Assembly (NCBI RefSeq): GCF_048569485.1
Contig: NC_134358.1
Coordinates: 550,556,097-550,620,096, forward strand
Direction: 5' to 3'
Length of the DNA stretch: 64,000 nt
Source: Anomaloglossus baeobatrachus
Taxonomy: Eukaryota; Chordata; Amphibia; Anura; Aromobatidae
Shown: piece by piece, positions 44,777 to 55,300 of the stretch
Layout of the letters: each line of letters starts with the position of its first letter
Position numbering within the stretch: position 1 is the first letter of the stretch
Notes under the pieces: model-generated
Databases searched by the model: none
Seen by the model: only the letters and a program-made list of their open reading frames with translations
Told to the model about the DNA's origin: nothing
Program-made: the position numbers and the translations under genes

Positions 44777-46014
44777 ACAGTCTATCTCTAGATAAAGGCA
44801 AACTGGTTAAACATTTTTTGGAACCAGCATCTGCTTTCCAGTCCTTTAACCACAAGGCTCTGCGCAAAACTACCGAATTGGCGGACGCCATTGAGGTGCG
44901 ACTGGTAGATTCTAGGACCGCATTGATAGCGTAAGACGCAAACGCCGACATCTGCGTGGTAAGGTGCGCCACTTGCGGCACTGCTGGATGTATGATAGCA
45001 TCCACTTTTGCTAAGCCAGCTGAAATAGCCTGGAGTGCCCATACGGCTGCGAATGCCGGAGCAAACGACGCGCCGATAGCTTCATAGACAGATTTTAACC
45101 AAAGGTCCATCTGTCTGTCATTGGCATCTTTAAGTGAAGCGCCATCCTCCACTGCAACTATGGACCTAGCTGCGAGTTTGGAAATCGGGGGGTCTACCTT
45201 TGGACACTGTGTCCAGCGCTTGACCACCTCAGGGGGGAAAGGGAAACGCGTATCTTTAGATCGTTTAGAGAAACGCCTTTCTGGGTGAGCGTCGTGCTTC
45301 TGGATTGATTCTCTGAAGTCAGCGTGATCCAACAAAGCACTCAATTTACGCTTGGGATAAAGAAAACGAAACTTCTCCTGCTCCGCAGCCGCCTCTTCTG
45401 CTGAAGGGGCTGGGGGAGAAATATCCAACAGCCTATTGATGGCTGAGATAAGGTCGTTTACCATGGCATCCCCATCAGGGGTATCCAGGTTGAGAGGGGT
45501 TCCAGGAATGGATTCCTGATCACTCTCATCAGACACATCACAGGGAGACTGATTGCGCTGAGACCCTGAGCAGTGTGATGACGTCGAGGGTCTTTCCCAG
45601 CGAGCTCGCTTAGGGTGGCTGGGGCTATCATCTGAGTCATAATCCTCGGCCTGTGAAGCCGGGGACCCCCGTGTGGGCTGGATTAATTCCAAGTGAGGGG
45701 GACCTGAGGACAGAGGCCTCGCCGTGCCCAAAGACTGAGCCCCATGCATAGATTGCAAGGTTTCAAGGATTTTTGCCATAGACACAGACATATTATCAGC
45801 AAAAACTGCAAAGTCTGTCCCTGTCACCGGGGCAGAACTTACAAGCGTCTCAGCCTGGGTCACTACCTCTCCTGACTCCGGCTGGCGAAGCAGCACCGGG
45901 TCGGAGCATTGCACACAATGGGTCATCGGAGCCTGCTGGTAGATTAGCCCCACATGCAGCACACGCAGTATACACAGCCCTAGCCTTGGCAGCCTTGCGT
46001 TTTGAGGATGGCAT
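44526..46014 (-). pseudogene. DIRS gag-like region, copy E
   Basis: Starts MPSSKRKAAKARAVYTACAA and shares the N-terminal zinc-type cysteines, an acidic serine-rich middle and the helical core with RRALWLKDWKADAGSKKCL. It ends ...KANGGTTSKAATS. About one break is suspected near the start. Confidence 0.75.
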
Positions 46015-47736
46015 GTTGTTGCTTCCACAGAGGGATCTGGGAGATGCAGCCAGAAGCGACCTCACAGTGCAAGAAATACAATATCTCTATATCCTACACA
46101 GTACACCGATACACCGTGAGGCACTAGAGGGACCAGCACAGAAAAATCGCTTACCGCCCGCTTAAAAAGCGGGTGTGTGGTCGCTAGATAGCCCCTAGTC
46201 CAGGTCTCCCAGAGCCTTGCGTCCTTCCTCCAGCCAGACTGCATGTAATGGCTGCCGGTGTCCTGAGAGAGAAGGGGGGCGGGCCCTGGGCGTTCCTGGC
46301 TAAGAGCGGGAAGCCTGCTTCCCTCTGTGCCTAGTGTGAGGGCTGGAGCATGTAAATCAGGCTCCAGCCCTCGTCGCTGCTAGCGAACAGCGTCTCTCCC
46401 CTACCCCGAATGACAGGGTGGGGGCGGGAACGAATCGGAGCTGCCGGCGTCCTAGGCCCAAAAAGCCGGGGACTCAATTTATAACCGCCGCCGCCGTAAA
46501 AGCGCGGACGGCGGATCCCCGGCGCACCACAAGTCACAGCAGCGCCGCCCGGTCCAGAGGGGGTCGGCGCTGCGTTCCCATACACAAAAAATCCCCCAGT
46601 AATCTGTAGGGACACTAACTCCAACGTTGCGGTCCCCGGCGCACTACAACACCCAGCCAGCCCGGAGTGTGTCTGTGCCTGCCGGGGACACAGAGTACCT
46701 GTATGATGCAGGGCCTGTCCCTGATCGTACTCCTGCTCCGTCTCCATCAGGTTCTAATGGGTCTGTGGATGGAGCCCGGCGTCAGAGCTGAGAGGCCGGC
46801 AGGATCCCACTTCCACAGAGCCCTACCAGGGGATGTGGAAGGAAAACAGCATGTCAGGCTCCAGCCCTGTACCAGCAATAGGTACCTCAACCTTACAACA
46901 CCATCCAGGGGTGAGAAGGGAGCATGCTGGGGACACTATATGTGTCCTCTTTTCTTCCATCCGAAATAGTCAGCAGCTACTGCTGACTAAAATCTGTGGA
47001 GCAATGCATGGAATGTCTGACCTCCTTCGCACACAAAGCTAAAACTGGAGAACCCGTGATACCACGGGGGGGGTATAGCCAGAGGGGGAGGGGCCTTGCA
47101 CTTTTAATGTAGTGCTTTGTGTGGCCTCCAGAGGGCAGTAGCTATACCCCAATCGTCTGGGTCTCCCAATAGAGCGCTGAAGAAAGATAACGGACGGAAC
47201 CAACGCGGCTTCCAGGGAGCAGGTGCGACCCCTGTACAGTCCCCACATGAGGATACAGAGTACCTTCAAGATGCAGGGCCCGGTCCCTGGGGATGAAGAA
47301 GCTCCGGTCCGGCAGGTTCCACCAGGGGCTGCGGAGGGAGCACGGTCCCAGCAAATGGATGACCGCATAGAATCCCACTTCTCCCAGAGCCGCATAAGGG
47401 ATGGTGAAGGAGACGGCATGTGGCTCCAGCCTCTGTACCCGCAATGGGTACCTCAACCTTAACAACACCGCCGACATAGTGGGGTGAGAAGGGAACATGC
47501 CGGGGACCCCATCGGGGACCTCTTTTCTTCCATCCGACATAACTATGTATGAGAATGCATGAGTGGATGTGTGCCTCCTTCCACACAAAGCATAAAACTG
47601 AGGAGCCCGTGGTCCACGGGAGGGTGTATAGGCAGAGGGGAGGGGTTACACTTTTTAAAGTGTAATACTTTGTGTGGCCTCCAGAGGCAGAAGCTATACA
47701 CCCAATTGTCTGGGTCTCCCAATGGAGCGACAAAGA

Positions 47737-48930
47737 AAGAGAACTTTCATGTGAAATGCGACAGTCTAATCTTGTTCTTAGAAATGAAGGATATTCCATA
47801 TGAAAAATTGCCAAGAAACTGAAGATTTCCTACAACGGTGTGTACTGCTCCCTTCAGAGGAGAGCACAAACAGGCTCTAACCAGAGTAGAGAGAAGTGGG
47901 AGGCCGCGCTGCACAACTGAGCAACAAGACAAGGACATTACAGTCTCTAGTGTGAGACATCAAGACCTCAAAAGGTCCTCAACTGGCAGCTTCATTAAAT
48001 AGTACCCGCAAAACACAAGTGTCAACGTCTACAGTGAAGAGGCGACTCCGGGATGCCGGCCTTCAGGGCAGAGTGGCAAAGAAAAAGCCATATCTGAGAC
48101 TGGCTAATAAAAGGAAAAGATTAATATGTGCAAAAGAACACAGACATTGGACAGAGGAAGATTGGAAAAAAGTGTTATGGACAGATGAATCGGAGTTTGA
48201 GGTGTTTGGATCACACAGAAGAACATATGTGAGATGCAGAACCACTGAAAAGATGCTGGAAGACTGCCTGACGCCATCTGTCAAGCATGGTGGAGGTAAT
48301 GTGATGGTCTGGGGTTGCTTTGGTGCTGGTAAAGTGGGATATTTGTACAAGGTAAAAGGGATTTTGAATAAAGAAGGCTATCACTCCATTTTACAACACC
48401 ATGCCATACCCTGTGCACAGCGCTTCATTGGAGCCAATTTCATCCTACAACAGGACAATGACCCAAAGCACACCTCCAAATTATGCATGAACTATTTAGG
48501 GAAGAAGCCGGCAGCTGGTATTCTATCTATGATGGAGGGGCCCAGTCACCAGACCTCAACCCTATAGAGCTGTTGTGGGAGCAGCTTGACCGTATGGTAC
48601 CAAAAAGTGCCCATCAAGCCAATCCAACTTGTGGAGGGGGGAAGCATGGGGGGAAATATCTCCAGATTACCTCCGCAAATTAACACCTAGCATGCCAAAC
48701 GTCTGCAAAGCTGGAATTGCTGCAAAGGAGCATTCTGTGCCGAAAGCAAAGTGTGAAGAGAAAATTATTATTTCAAGTAAAAACCATTATTTCCAACCTC
48801 ATCACTGTCTGGACGATATTCTCTATTCATTATGCAGCTCATTTATAAATAAAAGTAGGATCTTTCATGGAAAAGATAAAGTTGTCTGGAGGACCCCAAA
48901 CCTTTGAACTGTAGTGTGTATGTATATGTA
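47737..48930 (+). pseudogene. Tc1-like transposase, main part (right of the DIRS block)
   Basis: Plus-strand sequence of a DD34E Tc1 transposase. The open stretch from 48019 reads STVKRRLRDAGLQGRVAKKK (second helix-turn-helix and basic region), then WTDESEFEVFGSH (first catalytic Asp), KHGGGNVMVWGCFGAGKVGY (glycine-rich box) and LQQDNDPKHTSKL (second Asp). A frameshift lies after ...AGILSMMEG near 48540; the third catalytic box SPDLNPIELLWEQ (Glu) continues in another frame at 48545-48590. Stops occur upstream of 48019 in the DNA-binding part and the C-terminus is shifted again near 48600-48650. With the DIRS block separating it from its start codon, the gene is dead. 3' flank and terminal repeat end at about 48930. 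Confidence 0.85.
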
Positions 48931-49007
48931 TATACTAGAAGGTGGCCCGATTCTACGCATCGGGTATTCTAGAATTTAAGTATTGTGTAGTTCATGTATG
49001 ATTTTTG

Positions 49008-49009
<2 letters not shown>

Positions 49010-49080
<71 letters not shown>
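49010..49080. repeat. TA dinucleotide run
   Basis: A pure (TA)n tract of about 70 bp just inside the 3' end of the Helitron-like element, followed by a GT-rich stretch to about 49435. Confidence 0.95.
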
Positions 49081-49082
<2 letters not shown>

Positions 49083-49445
49083 TGTTGTTGTGTGTAGTTA
49101 CCAAGTGTTTGTGTATGGCGCTGTACATGTTCTGGGTGTTGTCTGGGTGTGATGGGGGGTGAGAGCGGTGTTGTTTGTGTGTTGCGTTGATTGTGGAGCG
49201 CTGTGTGTCTGTAGCGTTGTGTGTGTGTTGCGCGGTTTGTGTGTGTGTGGTGTGTTTTGGGGGGAGGTATGTTTTGTGCAATGTGTGTGTTGTGCGGTAT
49301 GTGCGTATATTTGTGTGTGCAGCGTTGTCTGTGTGTGGGTGTCTGTGTAGGGCAGTTGTTTGTGGTTCCCAGTGTGTGTGTGTGTGGTGTGTTGTGCAGT
49401 GCGCGCGCGTGTGTGTGTGTTGGGGGGAGGTGTGCACTTCCCATC

Positions 49446-49798
49446 GTGCTCCATCCCCCATGCAGCGCACTCCCAAACGTGCTCCATCCGCCATGCAGCG
49501 CACTCCCCATCGTGCTCCATCCCCCATGCTGCGCACTCCCAAACGTGCTCCATCCGCCATGCTGCGCACTCCCCATCGTGCTCCATCCCCCATGCTGCGT
49601 ACTCCCAAACGTGCTCCATCCGCCATGCTGCGCACTCCCAAACGTGCTCCATCCGCCATGCTGCGCACTCCCAAACGTGCTCCATGCGCCATACTCCGCA
49701 CTCCCCATCGTGCTCCATCCGCCATGCAGCGCACTCCCCATCGTGCTCCATCCCCCATGCTGCGCACTCCCCAACGTGCTCCATCCGCCATGCTGCGC
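49446..49798. repeat. 33-bp tandem array (about 10 units)
   Basis: Units with the core 'cgtgctccatccgccatgct' followed by gcgcactcccaaa. Two alternating variants (ccgccatgctgcg and cccccatgcagcg; caaacg and cccatcg) create a partly two-unit higher pattern. The unit length is a multiple of three, so reading frames stay open on both strands without implying a protein. Confidence 0.92.
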
Positions 49799-50525
49799 CA
49801 GCATCAGCCTCTCTGCCCGCAGCATCAGCCTCTCTGCCCGCAGCATCAGCCTCTCTCCTCCCAGCATCAGCCTCTCTGTCCCCAGCCTCAGCCTCTCTGT
49901 CCCCAGCCTCAGCCTCTCTGTCCCCAGCCTCAGCCTCTCTGTCCCCAGCCTCAGCCTCTCTGTCCCCAGCCTCAGCCTCTCTGTCCCCAGCCTCAGCCTC
50001 TCTGTCCCCAGCCTCAGCCTCTCTGTCCCCAGCCTCAGCCTCTCTGTCCCCAGCCTCAGCCTCTCTGTCCCCAGCCTCAGCCTCTCTGTCCCCAGCCTCA
50101 GCCTCTCTGTCCCCAGCCTCAGCCTCTCTGTCCCCAGCCTCAGCCTCTCTGTCCCCAGCCTCAGCCTCTCTGTCCCCAGCCTCAGCCTCTCTGTCCCCAG
50201 CCTCAGCCTCTCTGTCCCCAGCCTCAGCCTCTCTGTCCCCAGCCTCAGCCTCTCTGTCCCCAGCCTCAGCCTCTCTGTCCCCAGCCTCAGCCTCTCTGTC
50301 CCCAGCATCAGCCTCTCTGTCCCCAGCATCAGCCTCTCTGTCCCCAGCATCAGCCTCTCTGTCCCCAGCATCAGCCTCTCTGTCCCCAGCATCAGCCTCT
50401 CTCATCCCAGCATCAGCCTCTCTCATCCCAGCATCAGCCTCTCTCATCCCAGCATCAGCCTCTCTGTCCCCAGCATCAGCCTCCCCATCCCAGCCTTCCC
50501 CAGGATCAGCCTCTCTCCTCCCAGC
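49799..50525. repeat. 21-bp tandem array (about 34 units)
   Basis: Units of cagcctcagcctctctgtcc plus one base. Middle units are almost identical (cagcctcagcc), while both flanks use cagcatcagcc and ctcatcc/ctcctcc variants. That gradient suggests recent growth from the centre. All frames on the two strands that avoid stops give long Ser/Pro/Leu or Asp-Arg-Glu-Ala repeats, which are artefacts. Confidence 0.95.
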
Positions 50526-50907
50526 CTCCTCCAGCACGCCATGCTCCTCTGCCGGCACTCACAGATCCGATCGCATACACTCACACACACCGACACACAC
50601 CCGATCGCATACACTCACGCACACACACTGACGATATTGCACATACGCGCTCATACTCGCAACATCCGGAGATACCACATGCTTCTGGCCATGTGATCCT
50701 CCGGCAGGTCCTGGAAGGTCACAACAGCACAGTATCGAGGCCGAGAAGCAAGCGATATCGCCGGATGCTGTGAGTGTGTGGATGCGATGTGTGTGTGAGG
50801 TGTGTGTGAGGTGTTTGTGAGAGTGAGTGTGATCTGATGTGTGTGTATGTGTGTGTGCTGTTATGTGTGTGCGTGTGGATCTTCCGCCGCTGCAGGACCT
50901 TGATGTG

Positions 50908-50962
50908 CTGGTAACTATGCTAGCATGGTTACCAGCTGGTAACTATGCTAGCATGGTTACCA
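50908..50962. repeat. Palindromic 28-bp unit in two copies
   Basis: Two direct copies of ctggtaactatgctagcatg followed by gttacca. Each copy is itself a near-perfect palindrome centred on GCTAGC, so the pair could form a double cruciform. Confidence 0.8.
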
Positions 50963-51408
50963 ACGTATCCCGTCCCCCGCTCGCACGGGAGCCCACACCA
51001 GCATACGGCGACAAGGCCAGCAATGCGAGGGTAAGTGGTGGCTGGGTTGGCGGCGTGCGCTGATGTGGGCTCCCGTTGGGGGGAGGGGGGGTGGGAGTAC
51101 AGTACTCACCTGGGAGCCGTGACAGTTCAGGGAATGCGCGGGGGGGGGGGGCAGAGCTAGTGTGCATTGCGTGAAGGGGGTGGGGCGTGGCGTGGCCGAG
51201 TTGCCAATGCCTGCAGGGTGCCGGGGCGAGAGGCCAATCTGTGGGGGGGGCGCAGCCTGGGCGAGCGGCCAATCCGTGTGGGGGGGGCGGGGCCATGGCG
51301 AGCCCAGCAGCCAATCAGCTTTTTCACCGTAAGGACACAATGTCACCGGAAGGACACAATTTTGGAACATGACAGACAGACAGAATAAGGCAATTATATA
51401 TATATAGA

Positions 51409-52500
51409 TATATATTTATTTATTTATTTATATATATATATATATGGCATTATTGGTTATCGTATTGGTCATATGGGTTGCGCCCTGGTGATAGGTCCTG
51501 GATCTTTGTGCACATTCGTTAATGTTTTTTTGTCTTGTACAGGTTTTTGTGTTTGTTACATAATAAAGATATAATTGATTAAATGCAGAAAGTACAACCG
51601 ATCTTTTGCACGCGTCTTCCCATTATTTAAATTATTTTGTTTGCATTATTTTTGCGCAACACTATCAATATACAGGAGGTGCCCACTACTACACTGAGCT
51701 TTTAGTAGCCTTATCGGCTATGGAAACTCATTGTGTCCCCCTGAACTAATTTTGTGAGGGAGGCGATGGACATCGTGACAAGTGTGTACACTTCCAACAG
51801 AAACATTCGTAATGACCCAGAAGGTGCCATGTATTGCTTGGTGTCATTCTGTCATATGAAATGTAAGTTATCGCTCTGTAATACCGCTGGAGACCAGCAG
51901 ATGGCAGTATGGCAGTATAAGGGTTGGCAAGGGACTGTATTGTAAGATGTCTGATCAACATCTTCTATAGTCTGGTCACTACAATGACTAGTAAGAGAGT
52001 CGGCAGTTGGTAGCTGGCAGTTGAGATAAGCCCAGGTAGAGGTGAGAAGCAGAGTACAAGAGCTGCTAGGACTGAGCATCTTGCTAGACAGTTTTTTCAG
52101 AGCACTGACAACCAAGAGCCTACAACAGGAGAAATATAAAAGGCAATGGTTCATAGGGGCAGACGGTGTGGCGGCTATAACTAAAAGTGGCAGACAGTGA
52201 GGTGACTATAGCTCACTAAGATGGACAGTGTATCGGGGTGTAGCTCATATAGGCAGACAGTAGGCCATATACCATAGGAGGGTTATTTAGGTTACAATAT
52301 GGACCTATGGAGAAGTCTGCAGAGATAAGCTGTGGATGTGAAAAGTCATCATGGCATCTGGACAAGATGGAGATGAAAAGAAATAACCTACTCAATTATA
52401 GAAAATGTCACCTATAAAAGTACCTGAATGGAAATGTTTACTTGTTGATACTGACTTGGTTCCTGTATTGTCCACAGTCTGATAATTTCTGATAAGTCTA
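51409..52500. other. Stretch with no recognised gene
   Basis: Starts with TA/TTTA-rich sequence to about 51445. The rest is unique-looking, with an AATAAA near 51562 and loosely repeated 'ggcagacagt' phrases at 52158-52265. No open frame with family resemblance was found. Confidence 0.35.
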
Positions 52501-52554
52501 AGCATCTCCTTACTATTGCATACTGGGAGTTGTAGGTTCATGAGATATAAATGT

Positions 52555-53700
52555 ATATTGGCCTGACTTGACATCACAAATGACTGCTGTGTTAATCTTG
52601 GTGATGTATTCAAGTACTGATACTGGTTCTGGTGATGCATTTATCTAAATAATTCTGGTTCTGCTGACATATACATGTACTGATGGTAGTTCTAGTGACC
52701 TATTAATTTAAAGAAGTGGTTCACCCATATTTATTATTGGCCACATCGATATTATGTTGAGAAACAAGGTTTCTCTCAAATACCTTGTGTTGCCAATAGT
52801 GCCTGTGAGTGGCGCCATTGCAGTCCGCTTCTCCCCATTGCCTGACCCCCGGGGCTCCATGACCTTGGAGATCTGATGAGGTCCCGTCAACTTCCTGCTC
52901 ACCTGACATCGCCGCGGCCGGCCCCAGTCTCCGTGAGTCACCGGGCTGTGGGCGGTGTTTCACTGCTCATCACAGCCCAGTGTGTCTCCTGCTTGCGCAC
53001 TCTGCAGAGGAGGATGAGTGAGCAGGGAGATGCTGCACTGCGACGCTGGGCTGTGCTGAGCGGTGAAACAACATCCGCAGCCCAGTCACTCACGGAGACT
53101 GGGGCCGGCCGCGGTGATGTCAGGTCAGCAGGAAGCAGATATGACATCACCGGATCCCCGAGGTCACGGAGCCTGGGGGTAAGGAAATGGGGAAGAGCGG
53201 TCCTCAATAACGCCGCTCACAGGCACTATTGGCAGCACAAGGTACTTGAGAGAAACCTTGTTTCTCAACATAATATCATTGTGGCTAATAATCAGTATGG
53301 GTGAACCACTCCTTTAGTGATTATGGTTCTGGTGCTGTTTTTATATACTGTTGATAGCTCTGATGATGTATTCATGCAGTAATTATTATTTTAGTGTCGT
53401 ATTCGTGTACTGATGATGGTTCTGGGGAATAATACAGCACCAGAATCATCATCACTATATGAATACATCAATCAGAGCCATCAAAAGTACATGAATACAG
53501 CACCAGAATAACTATTACTACAGGAATACATCATCAGAGCCATCAAAAGTACATGAATACAGCACCAGAACCACCATAACTACATGAAGATGTCACAACC
53601 ACCATCATTACAGGAATACGAGACCAGAACCACCATTAGTACATGAATAAATCAGCAAAACCACTATTCATACAGGAATGTGGCACCAGAACCAACATCA
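52555..53700. repeat. Degenerate tandem repeat that reverses direction at about 53434
   Basis: Left of 53434 the plus strand carries drifting copies of 'tgatggttctggtgatgtat' plus tcatgtac. Right of it the reverse complement appears ('gtacatgaatacagcaccag', aatcatcatcac). The unit is about 35-45 bp. The pivot is the palindrome gatgatggttctgg...caccagaatcatcatc. A T2 MITE (52708-53317) is inserted in the left arm. Confidence 0.65.
52708..53317. mobile_element. T2-type MITE with about 105-bp inverted ends
   Basis: Left end TTAAAGAAGTGGTTCACCCA, right end reversed CTAAAGGAGTGGTTCACCCA. The arms remain matched for about 105 bp ('gagaaacaaggtttctctca' and its mirror near 53250). The central part holds a second inverted pair of cacctgacatcgccgcggcc type. 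TTAA borders the left; the right has drifted to TTAG. Non-coding. Confidence 0.7.
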
Positions 53701-54050
53701 GTTTAGTTGCAAACTGAATTTGTTGAATAACATTTATAAAGAAGGGAATTTTGTTTACTTACCGTAAATTCCTTTTCTTCTAGCTCTAATTGGGAGACCC
53801 AGACAATTGGGGTGTATAGGCTATGCCTCCGGAGGCCGCACAAAGTACTACACTTAAAAGTGTTAGGCCCCTCCCCTTCTGCCTATACACCCCCCGTGCT
53901 CCCACGGGCTGCTCAGTTTTGGTGCAAAAGCAAGAAGGAGGAAAAAATAATTATAAACTGGTTTAAAGTAACTTCAATCCGAAGGAAACTCGGAGAACTG
54001 AAACCATTCAACATGAACAACATGTGTACACAAAAAAACAGGGGCGGGTG

Positions 54051-54149
54051 CTGGGTCTCCCAATTAGAGCTAGAAGAAAAGGAATTTACGGTAAGTAAAC
54101 AAAATTCCCTTCTTCTTTTTCGCTCTATTGGGAGACCCAGACAATTGGG
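54051..54149 (-). repeat. DIRS internal complementary region, copy F
   Basis: Complement of F's left outer end fused to a right-end complement reading 'tttttcgctctattgggaga'. F's own right terminus is not in the window, so this predicts its sequence. Confidence 0.85.
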
Positions 54150-54216
54150 ACGTCCAAAAGCAGTCCCTGGGTGGGTAAAATAATACCTCGTAAGAGAGCC
54201 GTAAAACGGCCCTTTC

Positions 54217-55300
54217 CTACAGGTGGGCAACCGCCGCCTGAAGGACTCGTCCACCTAGGCTGGCATCCGCCGCAGCATAGGTATGCACCTGATAGTGCTT
54301 CGTGAAAGTGTGTAGGCTCGACCAGGTAGCCGCCTGACACACCTGTTGAGCCGTAGCCTGGTGCCTCAAAGCCCAGGACGCTCCCACGGCTCTGGTAGAA
54401 TGGGCCTTCAGCCCTGAGGGAACCGGAAGCCCAGCCGAACGGTAAGCTTCGATAATTGGCTCCTTGATCCACCGAGCCAGGGTTGATTTGGAAGCCTGTG
54501 ACCCTTTACGCTGGCCAGCGACAAGGACAAAGAGTGCATCCGAGCGGCGCAGGGGCGCCGTACGAGAAATGTAGAGTCTGAGTGCTCTCACCAGATCTAA
54601 CAAGTGCAAATCCTTTTCACATTGGTGAACTGGATGAGGATAAAAAGAGGGTAAGGAAATATCCTGATTGAGATGAAAGGGGGATACCACCTTAGGGAGA
54701 AATTCCGGAACCGGACGTAGAACCACCTTGTCCTAGTGAAAAACCAGAAAAGGGGCTTTGCACGACAACGCTGCTAGCTCAGACACTCTCCGAAGAGAAG
54801 TGACTGCTACTAGAAAAACCACTTTCTGCGAAAGTCGTGAGAGGGAGATATCTCTCATTGGCTCGAATGGTGGTTTCTGAAGAACCATCAGCACCCTGTT
54901 TAGATCCCAGGGTTCTAACGGCCGCTTGTAAGGTGGAACGATGTGACAAACTCCCTGCAGGAACGTGCGTACCTGTGGAAGTCTAGCTAGGCGCTTCTGG
55001 AAAAACACAGAGAGCGCTGAAACTTGTCCCTTAAGGGAACCGAGCGACAAACCCTTTTCCAGTCCAGATTGAAGGAAGGACAGAAAAGTAGGTAATGCAA
55101 ATGGCCAGGGAGAAAAACCCTGAGCAGAGCACCACGACAGGAAAATTTTCCACGTCCTGTGATAAATCTTGGCGGACGTTGGTTTCCTAGCCTGTCTCAT
55201 AGTGGCAATGACGTCTTGAGATAACCCTGAAGACGCTAGGGTCCAGGACTCAATGGCCACACAGTCAGGTTGAGGGCCGCAGAATTCAGATGGAAAAACG
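54217..55300 (-). pseudogene. DIRS tyrosine recombinase region, copy F
   Basis: Shows KPTSAKIYHRTWKIFLSWC, SLRRVSELAAL, AHSTRAVGASW and WSSLHTFTKHYQVH. Broken about once; its upstream frame again stays open across much of the RT region. Confidence 0.83.

Larger units (their letters stand above)
41123..47184 (-). mobile_element. DIRS retrotransposon, copy E ('gacgatt' subfamily), nested in D
   Basis: A 6.06-kb full-length element inside the 5' leader of copy D. Parts: left inverted repeat 41123-41300, internal complementary region 41448-41542, recombinase about 41610-42690, RT/RNase H 42629-44776, gag 44526-46014, 5' leader 46015-47040, right inverted repeat 47041-47184. All coding parts show long open stretches; about one break is suspected, near the gag end. 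It looks the most nearly whole of the set and is younger than D, which it splits. Confidence 0.92.
36235..47736 (-). mobile_element. DIRS copy D ('gacaatt' subfamily), interrupted by copy E
   Basis: D is present as 36235-41122 and 47185-47736, with copy E between. Parts: piece of the internal complementary region (36235-36290), recombinase about 36349-37420, RT/RNase H 37370-39505, gag 39255-40778, 5' leader 40779-41122 and 47185-47592, right inverted repeat 47593-47736. The leader resumes cleanly after E (ccgccgaa, E, agataacgg) with no target duplication. A (TA)n tract lies at 40845-40868. Several breaks, mainly in the recombinase part; older than E. Confidence 0.85.
34161..48930 (+). mobile_element. 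Tc1-like transposon split by the DIRS C/D/E block
   Basis: The left end ACATACACTACAGGTTTTTT (about 34161) and the right end 'cctttgaactgtagtgtgta' (to about 48930) are an inverted pair of a Tc1-like element that I recognise. The left part (34161-34539) carries its 5' leader and the start codon: 'cactctcaaa'-type context then ATGGCCAGAAAAA at 34527. The right part (47737-48930) continues with AGAGAACTTTCATGTG and the rest of the transposase. The 13.2-kb DIRS block sits exactly between MARKK and the following codons. TA dinucleotides border the ends. Confidence 0.8.
48935..51408 (-). mobile_element. Helitron-like non-autonomous element
   Basis: On the minus strand the 3' end shows a hairpin CCCGATgcgtagaATCGGG, then eleven bases, then CTAG followed by T, which fits the Helitron rule (hairpin, CTRR, insertion between A and T). 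The 5' end would be TCTATATATATATAATTGCC at about 51408, preceded by A, so it starts with TC. No target duplication and no inverted ends are seen. The interior holds a TA run, a GT-rich segment, a 33-bp and a 21-bp tandem array and a palindromic 28-bp repeat. No Rep/helicase is encoded. Classification rests on the ends. Confidence 0.5.

Noticed and set aside
48992-50773. Open frames of 420-530 codons on both strands (Ser/Pro/Leu, Asp-Arg-Glu-Ala repeats)
   Set aside because: They arise from 21- and 33-bp arrays whose lengths are multiples of three; all are open at once, which no gene would show.
48935-51408. TIR transposon identity for the Helitron-like element
   Set aside because: No inverted match between the two ends and no target duplication; the hairpin and CTAG fit better.
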